A stretch of DNA of 7,580 nt from the NCBI GenBank assembly GCA_017475725.1, contig JAFVFA010000124.1:1-7580 (forward strand). Reading direction: 5' to 3'. Of the stretch, positions 1-6,205 are shown one piece after another (position 1 is the stretch's first letter; each line of letters opens with the position of its first letter). The position numbers were made by a program, and so were the translations under genes. Below the pieces are notes generated by a model. It worked only from the letters and a program-made list of their open reading frames with translations, ran no database searches and was not told the origin of the DNA. This stretch comes from Spirochaetales bacterium (GTDB lineage: Bacteria > Spirochaetota > Spirochaetia > Sphaerochaetales > Sphaerochaetaceae).

Positions 1-989
1 TCATTGAGCATCAGCTCTCTCTCAGAAGGCCTTTGGGCGCAATCTCCACGGCAAGGGTGGAGGCGGACAGATTTCAGATTGTGAGCGGCGTGTTCAACGG
101 CCGTGCAACAGGCACACCTCTGTGCATCCTGATCCCAAACACTGAGCAGAGAAGCAAGGACTATTCCCGGCTTGCAGGTCTTGCAAGGCCCGGCCATGCG
201 GATTACACCGCCCAGTGCAAGTACCATGGCTTCCAGGACTACCGGGGTGGCGGACACTTCAGCGGAAGGCTGACTGCCGCCCTGGTTGCAGCAGGTGGTG
301 TGGTCATCCCGGCCCTGAAGAGGAAGGGGATCTTCATCGGTACCCATGTGAGCTCATGCGCAGGGATATGCGACACTCCGTTCTCCGGCAATGAGGATGA
401 ACTGAACACCCAGATAGCCATGCTCGGGAACCTTGGATTCGGCGTCCTGGACGAGCAGGTCTCTGCCGACATGAGAAAGGCCATCGAGGCGGCCTCCAAG
501 GATGGAGACAGCGTTGGAGGAGTGCTTGAGACTGCGGTCACAGGTCTTCCGGCAGGTCTTGGAGAGCCCTGGTTCGACAGCATCGAGAGCCTGCTCTCCC
601 ATGCCCTGTTCAGCATCCCTGCAATCAAGGGTGTGCAGTTCGGCGCCGGCTTTGACAAGGTCAACGGCAGGGGAAGCGATTTCAACGATCCGTTTGGGAT
701 GAAGGACGGACGGGTTGTGACCAGAACCAACAACAACGGCGGAATCAACGGTGGAATCACCAACGGAATGCCGGTTGTCTTCAGGTGCGCGGTCAAGCCG
801 ACCCCTTCCATCTACAAGGAGCAGGATACGGTGGATTTTCTGAAGGGTCAGGATGCCAGGCTTGCAGTGGAGGGCAGACATGACCCTGCCATTGTCCACA
901 GGGCAAGGATCGTTGTTGACAGTGTGGTTGCTTTGGTTCTCTATGATGTCCTTGTAGGGCATTATGGTACAGATTTCTTTGCAGACTGA
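1..989 (+). CDS. aroC: Chorismate synthase, 5'-truncated by the window edge
   Basis: Chorismate synthase converts 5-enolpyruvylshikimate-3-phosphate (EPSP) to chorismate by anti-1,4-elimination of phosphate and needs reduced FMN; it is cytoplasmic. The reading frame is open from base 3, so the TTG at 33 is not a real start. About 328 residues are present, against a usual 350-390, and the N-terminal few dozen residues are missing. Visible family motifs include GRATGTP (near 102), NTEQRSKDY (138-164), RPGHADYT (186-209, with the FMN/substrate-site histidine), DYRGGGHFSGR, NNNGGINGGITNGMP (near 730), VKPTPSI and GRHDPAIVHRA near the C-terminus. The usual Cys and Pro of RHDPC-type motifs are Ala and His here, which I take as ordinary variation. 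Stop TGA is at 987-989, 17 nt before the next gene, consistent with one operon. Identification is secure; only the 5' end is unknown. Confidence 0.97.
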   Translation, partial: IEHQLSLRRPLGAISTARVEADRFQIVSGVFNGRATGTPLCILIPNTEQRSKDYSRLAGLARPGHADYTAQCKYHGFQDYRGGGHFSGRLTAALVAAGGVVIPALKRKGIFIGTHVSSCAGICDTPFSGNEDELNTQIAMLGNLGFGVLDEQVSADMRKAIEAASKDGDSVGGVLETAVTGLPAGLGEPWFDSIESLLSHALFSIPAIKGVQFGAGFDKVNGRGSDFNDPFGMKDGRVVTRTNNNGGINGGITNGMPVVFRCAVKPTPSIYKEQDTVDFLKGQDARLAVEGRHDPAIVHRARIVVDSVVALVLYDVLVGHYGTDFFAD

Positions 990-1006
990 TTCTTTGTAGG
1001 TTACCA

Positions 1007-2242
1007 ATGGAATACGGATTGATCGGTGAGAAACTAGGTCACAGCTACTCGGTGGAGGTCCACAGACAGATTGGGGACTATGATTACGTCCTCAGGGAGA
1101 TACCGCGCTCCGACCTGGGTGCCTTCATGGAGAGCAAGGACTTCAAGGCCATCAATGTCACAATCCCATACAAGCAGGAGGTCATTCCGTACCTGGACAG
1201 CATCGATGACGCAGCAAGAGCCATCGGTGCCGTGAACACCATCGTCAACAGAGACGGGCGTCTTCATGGATACAACACAGACTTCCACGGCCTTTCAAGA
1301 CTGATAACATCGTTGGGGCTGGATCTCAGCGGCAAGAAGGTCCTGATCCTCGGCTCCGGCGGAACAAGCAGGACCGCCTGTGCTGTGTCAGAAAGCCTTG
1401 GGGCAAAGAACATCCTGGTTGTAAGCAGAAAGGCAGCAGATGGCACAATAGGCTATGAAGAGGCCTACGGAAGCCACACCGATGCGGATGTCATCATCAA
1501 TGCGACCCCAAACGGCATGTATCCGAACATCGATTCCGCTCCCATGGACCTTGAACCGTTCAGGAGTCTCGAAGGTGTGGTGGATGTGATCTACAACCCC
1601 CTCAGGAGCATGCTTGTGCTTGATGCCCAGAGTCGCGGGCTGAAGTCCTGCGGAGGGCTTTACATGCTTGTGCTTCAGGCCATCGTGGCGGCTGAGCGCT
1701 TCTTTGACTGCACAATCGGCCAGGATAAGGTGGAATCGATATTCGGAAGCATCCGTCGTGACAAGGAGAACATAGTCCTTATAGGCATGCCCGGATGTGG
1801 GAAGAGCACAATCGGTGAGCTTCTGGCAAAGGAGCTCGGAAGGGTTCTGGTGGACACCGACCAGATGATCCAAGCCAAAATGGGCAGGCACCCATCGGAG
1901 ATAATACGTGAGCAGGGGGAGAAGGCCTTCAGGGACATCGAGTCAGAGGTCTGCAGGGACCTTTCCTCAAGAACTGGAGTGATCATAGCCACCGGAGGCG
2001 GGGCGATACTCAGGGACGGGAACGTCATGCACCTCAAGAACAACGGGGTGGTCTTCTTCCTGGACAGGGCTCTGGACCACATCCTTCCAACGGATGACAG
2101 ACCGCTTTCAAGCTCCAGGGACAAGCTAATAGAGCTCTACAACAGCCGCTATGCCAGATACTGCAGCGTCTGTGACCATCACATAAGGACGGATGAGGAC
2201 CCTGACAACACAGTCCGGAAGATCATGGAGGCCTGGTCATGA
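1007..2242 (+). CDS. aroE-aroK: Bifunctional shikimate dehydrogenase / shikimate kinase (AroE-AroK fusion)
   Basis: One 411-residue protein covers two consecutive steps: NADPH-dependent reduction of 3-dehydroshikimate to shikimate, then ATP-dependent 3-phosphorylation. Residues 1 to about 245 are AroE: HSYS (12-15, substrate-binding serines), INVTIPYK with catalytic Lys56, GAVNT (74-78), GYNTDF with Asp92, the nucleotide loop GSGGTSRT (116-123), INATPNGMYP (164-173) and LVLQA with Gln224. Residues about 254-411 are AroK: Walker A GMPGCGKST (260-268), VDTD with Asp283/Asp285, FR with Arg309, GGG (330-332) and the lid TDDRPL with Arg365. Both halves look intact and the linker is short (about ten residues). 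The ATG at 1007 starts right at the AroE motif MEYGLIG. Only a weak AGG (998-1000) precedes it, so translation may rely on coupling to aroC. The end overlaps aroA by 4 nt. Separate aroE and aroK genes are more usual; the fusion is read directly, while channelling between domains would be inference. Confidence 0.96.
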   Translation: MEYGLIGEKLGHSYSVEVHRQIGDYDYVLREIPRSDLGAFMESKDFKAINVTIPYKQEVIPYLDSIDDAARAIGAVNTIVNRDGRLHGYNTDFHGLSRLITSLGLDLSGKKVLILGSGGTSRTACAVSESLGAKNILVVSRKAADGTIGYEEAYGSHTDADVIINATPNGMYPNIDSAPMDLEPFRSLEGVVDVIYNPLRSMLVLDAQSRGLKSCGGLYMLVLQAIVAAERFFDCTIGQDKVESIFGSIRRDKENIVLIGMPGCGKSTIGELLAKELGRVLVDTDQMIQAKMGRHPSEIIREQGEKAFRDIESEVCRDLSSRTGVIIATGGGAILRDGNVMHLKNNGVVFFLDRALDHILPTDDRPLSSSRDKLIELYNSRYARYCSVCDHHIRTDEDPDNTVRKIMEAWS

Positions 2243-3435
2243 CCATAAACCCATCAAAGGCAAAAGGCTCGATCACCGCACCTCCATCAAAGAGCATGGC
2301 CCACAGACACCTGATCTGTGCAGCCCTTGCTGACGGCAGAAGCACCATCCGCAACATAGACCTCTCAGAGGACATCAAAGCCACAATCGGCTGCATCAAC
2401 CAGCTTGGTTGCAATGTCACAACGGGAAGAGACTCGATTGAAGTCGAACAGTGCGGGGAAGTCTGCAGCAACCCCGTCTTCAGGTGCAACGAGAGCGGCA
2501 GCACCCTCAGGTTCTTCATCCCGATTGCTCTGGTTCTGTGCGGCAGGGCAAGGTTCGAGGGCTCCGATGTCCTCATGTCCAGACCGCTTACGGTCTACGA
2601 GGACATCTGCAGGAATCAGGGCATAAGGTTCGAGAGAGGAAACGGCGGGATAGAGGTTGAAGGGAGAATCCAAAGCGGCACCTTCAAGGTCCCCGGCAAC
2701 ATCAGCAGCCAGTTCATAACCGGTCTTCTGTTTGCGTTGCCCCTGCTGGATGGGGACAGCACCATTGAGATCACGGAGTCCGTGGAGAGCAGGCCCTACA
2801 TAGACATGACCATCCAGGTCCTCAACGAATTTGGAGTCAAGGTTGAATGGAAGAACGAGAGAACACTCGCGATTAAGGGCAACCAAGAATACAGAGCATG
2901 CACATCGACCGTGGAGGGCGACTACTCCAACGCGGCATTCCTTGAGGCCTTCAACACGATAGGCGGGGATGTCGATGTCACCGGACTCAATCCGGACAGC
3001 CTTCAGGGGGACAAGGTCTATCGGGACCTCTTCAAACTGATTGAGAAAGGTTTCTGCAGCATTGACATCTCTGACTGCCCTGATCTGGGACCTGTCCTGA
3101 TGGCTGTTGCAGCGCTCCACAACGGAGCAAGGTTCACGGGCACAAGAAGGCTGAAGATCAAGGAGAGCGACCGTGGGGCCGCGATGTGCCTTGAGCTTTC
3201 CAAGTTCGGGGTGCGGACAAGGCTGGAGGAGAACGAGATAGTGGTCGAAGGCTGTGGGGCAAGAACGCCCGATGAGCCGGTCTGCTCCCACAACGACCAC
3301 AGGATAGCCATGTCGATGGCAGTGATGCTGTCAGTCACAGGCGGAAGGCTGGAGGGTTCCGGCGCGGTAAGAAAGAGCTACCCTGGCTTCTTCGATGACA
3401 TCGGGAAGCTTGGGGTTTCCATAACGGAGGAGTAG
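2239..3435 (+). CDS. aroA: 3-phosphoshikimate 1-carboxyvinyltransferase (EPSP synthase)
   Basis: EPSP synthase transfers the enolpyruvyl group of PEP to shikimate-3-phosphate; it is the target of glyphosate. The 398-residue length is slightly short for the family (about 420-440) but the protein is complete. Active-site signatures are present: PPSKSMAHR (15-23; Lys18 and Arg23), NESGSTLRFF (84-93; Arg91), SSQF (156-159), PDLGP with catalytic Asp282, KESDR (308-312), NDHRIAM (352-358) and KSYP with Lys379. The PEP/glyphosate loop differs from the E. coli-type NAGTAMRPL: the position after the next-to-conserved Arg is Phe rather than Pro. The ATG at 2239 overlaps the aroE-aroK stop as ATGA. GGAGG at 2227-2231, inside the upstream gene, lies 7 nt before it and supports both this start and translational coupling. 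The substrate is the direct product of the upstream fusion protein's kinase domain. Confidence 0.97.
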   Translation: MTINPSKAKGSITAPPSKSMAHRHLICAALADGRSTIRNIDLSEDIKATIGCINQLGCNVTTGRDSIEVEQCGEVCSNPVFRCNESGSTLRFFIPIALVLCGRARFEGSDVLMSRPLTVYEDICRNQGIRFERGNGGIEVEGRIQSGTFKVPGNISSQFITGLLFALPLLDGDSTIEITESVESRPYIDMTIQVLNEFGVKVEWKNERTLAIKGNQEYRACTSTVEGDYSNAAFLEAFNTIGGDVDVTGLNPDSLQGDKVYRDLFKLIEKGFCSIDISDCPDLGPVLMAVAALHNGARFTGTRRLKIKESDRGAAMCLELSKFGVRTRLEENEIVVEGCGARTPDEPVCSHNDHRIAMSMAVMLSVTGGRLEGSGAVRKSYPGFFDDIGKLGVSITEE

Positions 3436-3436
3436 T

Positions 3437-4297
3437 ATGGGGTGGATAGTCAACCAGAACATCTTGATTGTGGGCTTGGGCCTCATGGGTGGAAGCTATG
3501 CAAAGGGTCTGAAGCACATAGGCTATCACATGATGGCCATAGACACTGACCCTGCAGCGATATCATACGCACTCGAGAACGGCATCATTGACGAGGGGCG
3601 GACGGATGTGGATCCGCAGATGGTGCGGAAGGCCGATGTCATAATCTTCGGTCTCTATCCCCATCTGATTGCGGACTGGGTCCGGGATTACCAGACCTAC
3701 TTCAAGTACGGCATCCGGATCACTGATGTCACCGGCGTCAAGCGCTGCATAGTGTACGAGGTCCAGGACTTACTCAGGGAGGATGTCGAGTTCATACCAG
3801 CCCATCCAATGGCAGGCCGCGAGGTCTACGGGGTGCAGAACAGTGACGAGAAGATGTTCCACAATGCCAACTACATTGTCACTCCAACTGCAAAGAACAC
3901 ACCTGAGGCCATCGATTGGTGCAAGGACCTCGGAAGACTCCTGGGTTTCAGCAATGTGGCGGTTTTGACCCCTGAGGAGCATGACGAGATGATAGGCTTC
4001 GTGTCCCAGCTGACGCATGTGATTGCCGTTGCCCTTATGGACTGCAGCGACAACACCCATCTTGTGGACTACACCGGAGACTCGTTCAGGGACCTCACCA
4101 GGATCGCCAACATCAACGAGAGGATGTGGAGCGAGCTCTTCCTGGTGAACAAGGACGCTCTGCTGGAGCAGATGGACACCTTCATGGCAGAGATGGACGT
4201 TCTGAGGGATATGCTGAGAAAAGATGACAAGCAGGGACTGTGCGAGAAGATGAAGCTCTCTACCGCCAGAAGGGCCCTGTTCAACAAGAGAAAGTGA
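3437..4297 (+). CDS. tyrA: Prephenate dehydrogenase
   Basis: TyrA oxidatively decarboxylates prephenate to 4-hydroxyphenylpyruvate, the tyrosine branch after chorismate. At 286 residues it is a stand-alone dehydrogenase with no visible chorismate mutase domain and no C-terminal ACT domain. The N-terminal Rossmann fold shows GLGLMGGS (13-20) and an acidic residue ending the second strand (IDTD, 35-38), which suggests NAD+ use. Later motifs are DVTGVK (97-102), AHPMAGRE with His123, HDEMIGFVSQLTH (182-194) and FRDLTRIA (217-224). The start ATG is 1 nt after the aroA stop, with GGAGGAG at 3426-3432, so the pair is co-transcribed and probably coupled. An arogenate dehydrogenase activity cannot be excluded from sequence alone. 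The lack of ACT means tyrosine feedback, if any, does not act through the common regulatory domain. Confidence 0.93.
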   Translation: MGWIVNQNILIVGLGLMGGSYAKGLKHIGYHMMAIDTDPAAISYALENGIIDEGRTDVDPQMVRKADVIIFGLYPHLIADWVRDYQTYFKYGIRITDVTGVKRCIVYEVQDLLREDVEFIPAHPMAGREVYGVQNSDEKMFHNANYIVTPTAKNTPEAIDWCKDLGRLLGFSNVAVLTPEEHDEMIGFVSQLTHVIAVALMDCSDNTHLVDYTGDSFRDLTRIANINERMWSELFLVNKDALLEQMDTFMAEMDVLRDMLRKDDKQGLCEKMKLSTARRALFNKRK

Positions 4298-4307
4298 GGT
4301 ACGCCAT

Positions 4308-5342
4308 ATGAACATGGATTTCCATAGGAAGCTGACCATTCCGCAGGAGGTCAAGAAGCAGTTTCCTGTAACGGCTACGGTCGAGAAGACCGTCGATGAG
4401 AAGAGAAAGGAGCTGATCGACATCTTCGAGGGCAAATCTGACCGGCTTGTCCTGATAATAGGTCCATGCTCTGCGGACAACGAGGATTCAGTCCTTGACT
4501 ACATGGGGCGCCTTGTCCCTGTGCAGGAGAAGGTGAAGGACAGGATCATGATCGTTCCCAGGATCTATACAAACAAGCCACGGACCACAGGCCAGGGCTA
4601 CAAGGGTCTTCTGCATCAGCCTGACCCGAACTCCAAGCCCGACATGTACAAGGGGATCCTGGCCACACGCCACCTCCACATGAAGGCTGTGGAGGAGACC
4701 GGTTTCATATTTGCAGATGAGATGCTCTATCCTGAGAACTACAAGTACCTTGACGACATACTCGGCTATGTTGCTGTAGGTGCACGCTCCGTGGAGGACC
4801 AGCAGCACAGACTCACCGCCAGCGGAATAGAGGTACCTGTAGGGATGAAGAACCCCACCAGCGGAGACTTCAATATAATGATGAATGCAATTCTGGCTGC
4901 GCAGAGCTCACATACCTTCATCTACCGCGGTTGGGAGGCCACCTCACATGGCAATCCTCATGCCCATGCTATTCTCAGAGGCTACATGGACAAGCATGGA
5001 AACAGCCATCCGAACTACCACTACGAGGACCTTGAGCTTCTCTGTGACTTCTACGATGTCAAGACCCTGATGAACCCGGCTGTCATCATCGACACCAACC
5101 ACTGCAACTCCAACAAGAACCCGTTCCAGCAGCCTAGGATAATAAACGATGTCCTGGTTTCGATGGCGCACAGCGAAAGGGTGAGGAAACTGGTCAAAGG
5201 CTTCATGGTCGAGAGCTATATCGAGGATGGTGCACAGAAGGTTGGCGAGGGCTGTTACGGCAAGTCCATCACAGACCCATGCCTTGGCTGGGACAAGTCA
5301 GAGAGGCTGATCTACGACATTGCGGACAAGCTATCCTCCTGA
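4308..5342 (+). CDS. 3-deoxy-7-phosphoheptulonate (DAHP) synthase, class I AroG/AroF/AroH type
   Basis: This enzyme condenses PEP with erythrose-4-phosphate, the committed entry to the shikimate pathway, and is usually the feedback-controlled step. The 344-residue protein has the class I-alpha pattern: GPCSA (52-56) with metal ligand Cys54, RIYTNKPRTTG (85-95), GARSVEDQQHR (158-168), KNPTSGD (181-187), DTNHCNSNK with metal ligand His265, VESYIEDG with Glu302, and SITDPCLGW with Asp323. No chorismate mutase domain is fused to it. Which aromatic amino acid inhibits it (aroG, aroF or aroH type) cannot be told, so no symbol is given. The start ATG at 4308 has TGAGG at 4295-4299 about 8 nt upstream; an alternative ATG at 4314 would remove two residues. 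It is the last gene of the + strand operon, and its stop lies inside a degenerate copy of the 33-bp-spaced repeat. Confidence 0.95.
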   Translation: MNMDFHRKLTIPQEVKKQFPVTATVEKTVDEKRKELIDIFEGKSDRLVLIIGPCSADNEDSVLDYMGRLVPVQEKVKDRIMIVPRIYTNKPRTTGQGYKGLLHQPDPNSKPDMYKGILATRHLHMKAVEETGFIFADEMLYPENYKYLDDILGYVAVGARSVEDQQHRLTASGIEVPVGMKNPTSGDFNIMMNAILAAQSSHTFIYRGWEATSHGNPHAHAILRGYMDKHGNSHPNYHYEDLELLCDFYDVKTLMNPAVIIDTNHCNSNKNPFQQPRIINDVLVSMAHSERVRKLVKGFMVESYIEDGAQKVGEGCYGKSITDPCLGWDKSERLIYDIADKLSS

Positions 5343-5418
5343 AAATGACAAAACCAGTATAATTTTACCTTTTAAAAATGACAAAAATACCGCTAATAAA
5401 CCTTTTAAAAATGACAAT
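5335..5418. repeat. Three-copy direct repeat with exact 33-bp period filling the convergent gap
   Basis: A repeat of the form CCTTTTAAAAATGACAA occurs at 5368-5384 and 5401-5417, identical over 17 nt (18 with the preceding A). A third, degenerate copy, CCTCCTGAAAATGACAAAA at 5335-5353, matches the second over 16 of 19 positions and overlaps the last codons and stop of the DAHP synthase gene. The ATGACA cores start at 5345, 5378 and 5411, a period of exactly 33 bp, about three helical turns. The segments between the repeat cores differ. The gap between the two genes (5343-5418) is wholly taken up by the array and contains no GC-rich hairpin with a T-run. Function is unknown. Protein-binding sites in phase, a transcription end or a small dispersed repeat family are all possible. 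Confidence 0.75.
5356..5384 (-). promoter_or_regulatory. Sigma-70-like promoter match, antisense to the end of the DAHP synthase gene
   Basis: Reading the minus strand, TTGTCA (5384-5379) is separated by 17 nt from TATACT (5361-5356); each hexamer has five of six consensus positions. Transcription would start near 5349 and run antisense into the DAHP synthase gene. The DNA is very AT-rich and the -35 part lies inside the 33-bp repeat, so a chance match is quite possible. No gene on the minus strand follows directly. Confidence 0.3.
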
Positions 5419-6063
5419 TCAACCGACAAGTTCGCTGAGCTCCTTGGGTGAGGGAAGCCCTATTCCGTTGGGGTCGCTCTCGCTGCAGAAGGTTAGCATG
5501 CTTCCCAGTCTTCTGTATCCCACGCGGGTCCGGATGCCATAGGCTCCCATTCCAACGATTATCTTCCTGGGAACATCCTTCAGCTCCTCTCCAAGGTGGA
5601 AGACCTCTTCAAGGTCCTCTTCGGTTCTGACTGTGACCGCAAGTTTGGGAATCTGTCCCTTTGCAGCTATGGACCTTGCAAGATCCGGCAGATTCTTGGG
5701 GATGCCGTTGAAGTCATGGAGTGACCTTATGATGTTGACCCCTCGCGATGTCAACTGCCGCTCAAGCTCCGGAAAGTCCAGATCCATCTCCATGTCAACA
5801 TAGAAGAACAGACCCTGCGCAAGGTCAGCCATGAGGGCCTTCCTCTCATCCTCCGTGCCGGTGTAGCGTCCGCCGTCGCAGGGTTTTCTGATTGTAAGGA
5901 TCACCGGGATGTCGACCTCCACCGGAAAGGTCTTTGCCTTCCTGTATTCCGACGGATCGAGCATGTCCGCACGCAGTTCCACAATGGACACATAGTCCTT
6001 GTTTCTTTCATATAGAGACTTGTCCTCTTCAATTGTCCGTGCATCAAGTGTAAGGCAGAGCAT
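5419..6063 (-). CDS. aroD: 3-dehydroquinate dehydratase, type I
   Basis: Type I dehydroquinase dehydrates 3-dehydroquinate to 3-dehydroshikimate by a Schiff-base mechanism and supplies the substrate of the AroE domain encoded on the other strand. The 214-residue protein is slightly short for the family (about 220-250). Motifs seen: MLCLTL at the N-terminus, VELRAD (28-33; substrate-binding Glu29 and Arg31), SLHDF with catalytic His116, IPKLAVTV with Schiff-base Lys140, and MGAYGIRTR (172-180) with Arg180. The C-terminal lid, usually containing an APGQ-like motif, reads LPSPKEL here, so the usual Gln is not evident. The ATG at 6063-6061 is fixed by an in-frame TAG two codons upstream. There is essentially no Shine-Dalgarno sequence. 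The gene converges on the aro operon and is divergent from the lipoprotein gene. Confidence 0.93.
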   Translation of the reverse strand: MLCLTLDARTIEEDKSLYERNKDYVSIVELRADMLDPSEYRKAKTFPVEVDIPVILTIRKPCDGGRYTGTEDERKALMADLAQGLFFYVDMEMDLDFPELERQLTSRGVNIIRSLHDFNGIPKNLPDLARSIAAKGQIPKLAVTVRTEEDLEEVFHLGEELKDVPRKIIVGMGAYGIRTRVGYRRLGSMLTFCSESDPNGIGLPSPKELSELVG

Positions 6064-6068
6064 GGCCT

Positions 6069-6098
6069 ATAGTAGCATATAAGCAAGCCTTTGGTCAC
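6069..6098 (-). promoter_or_regulatory. Candidate extended -10 promoter for aroD, possibly giving a leaderless mRNA
   Basis: On the minus strand, TGCTACTAT (6077-6069) is an extended -10 element of the TGn-TATAAT type. It has a weak -35 (GTGACC, 6098-6093) 18 nt upstream. The -10 hexamer ends only 5 nt before the aroD ATG, so the expected start of transcription falls on or next to that ATG. This agrees with the missing ribosome binding site, but a single hexamer match is modest evidence and other starts upstream are possible. Confidence 0.35.
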
Positions 6099-6135
6099 AG
6101 CGCCTCCGGCTATAATCGTGTAAACGAGCATTTTT

Positions 6136-6164
6136 TTGTTGCGTAAAATTCATACATATATATA
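6136..6164 (+). promoter_or_regulatory. Weak candidate promoter for the lipoprotein gene
   Basis: TTGTTG (6136-6141) lies 17 nt before TATATA (6159-6164) in an AT-rich stretch, leaving a leader of roughly 35 nt before the lipoprotein ATG. Both hexamers are partial matches (four of six for the -10). A perfect TATAAT at 6111-6116 is an alternative -10 but has no good -35 at standard spacing. The divergent spacer 6064-6205 must hold starts for both flanking genes. Confidence 0.3.
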
Positions 6165-6205
6165 CACTTACTTTTGGGAAAAACCTTACAAAGGGAGGGG
6201 TTAAA

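Noticed and set aside
33..35. TTG as the start of chorismate synthase
   Set aside because: The frame is open upstream to the window edge and the upstream residues (IEHQLSLRRPL) fit the family, so the gene begins outside the window.
354..1007. Long minus-strand open frames opposite aroC (and similar ones opposite aroA and tyrA)
   Set aside because: They are antisense to clearly conserved enzymes and encode no recognisable protein; such shadows are expected at this codon usage.
5358..5363. TATAAT on the + strand as a promoter -10
   Set aside because: No -35-like hexamer 16-18 nt upstream, and it would point into the end of the oppositely oriented aroD.
5335..5417. CRISPR array
   Set aside because: Only three short repeats (17-19 nt) with about 14-16-nt spacers, one copy overlapping a coding sequence and no cas genes; too short for a CRISPR unit.
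5901..6131. Minus-strand reading frame overlapping the aroD start, with GGAGG before a GTG, as a leader gene
   Set aside because: It lies in another frame across the well-supported aroD coding sequence and its residues look like out-of-frame translation.
6116..6137. Intrinsic terminator: TCGT-GTAA-ACGA hairpin followed by seven T
   Set aside because: The stem is only 4 bp and separated from the T-run by 3 nt; too weak, and it lies in the lipoprotein upstream region where no + strand transcript needs to end.
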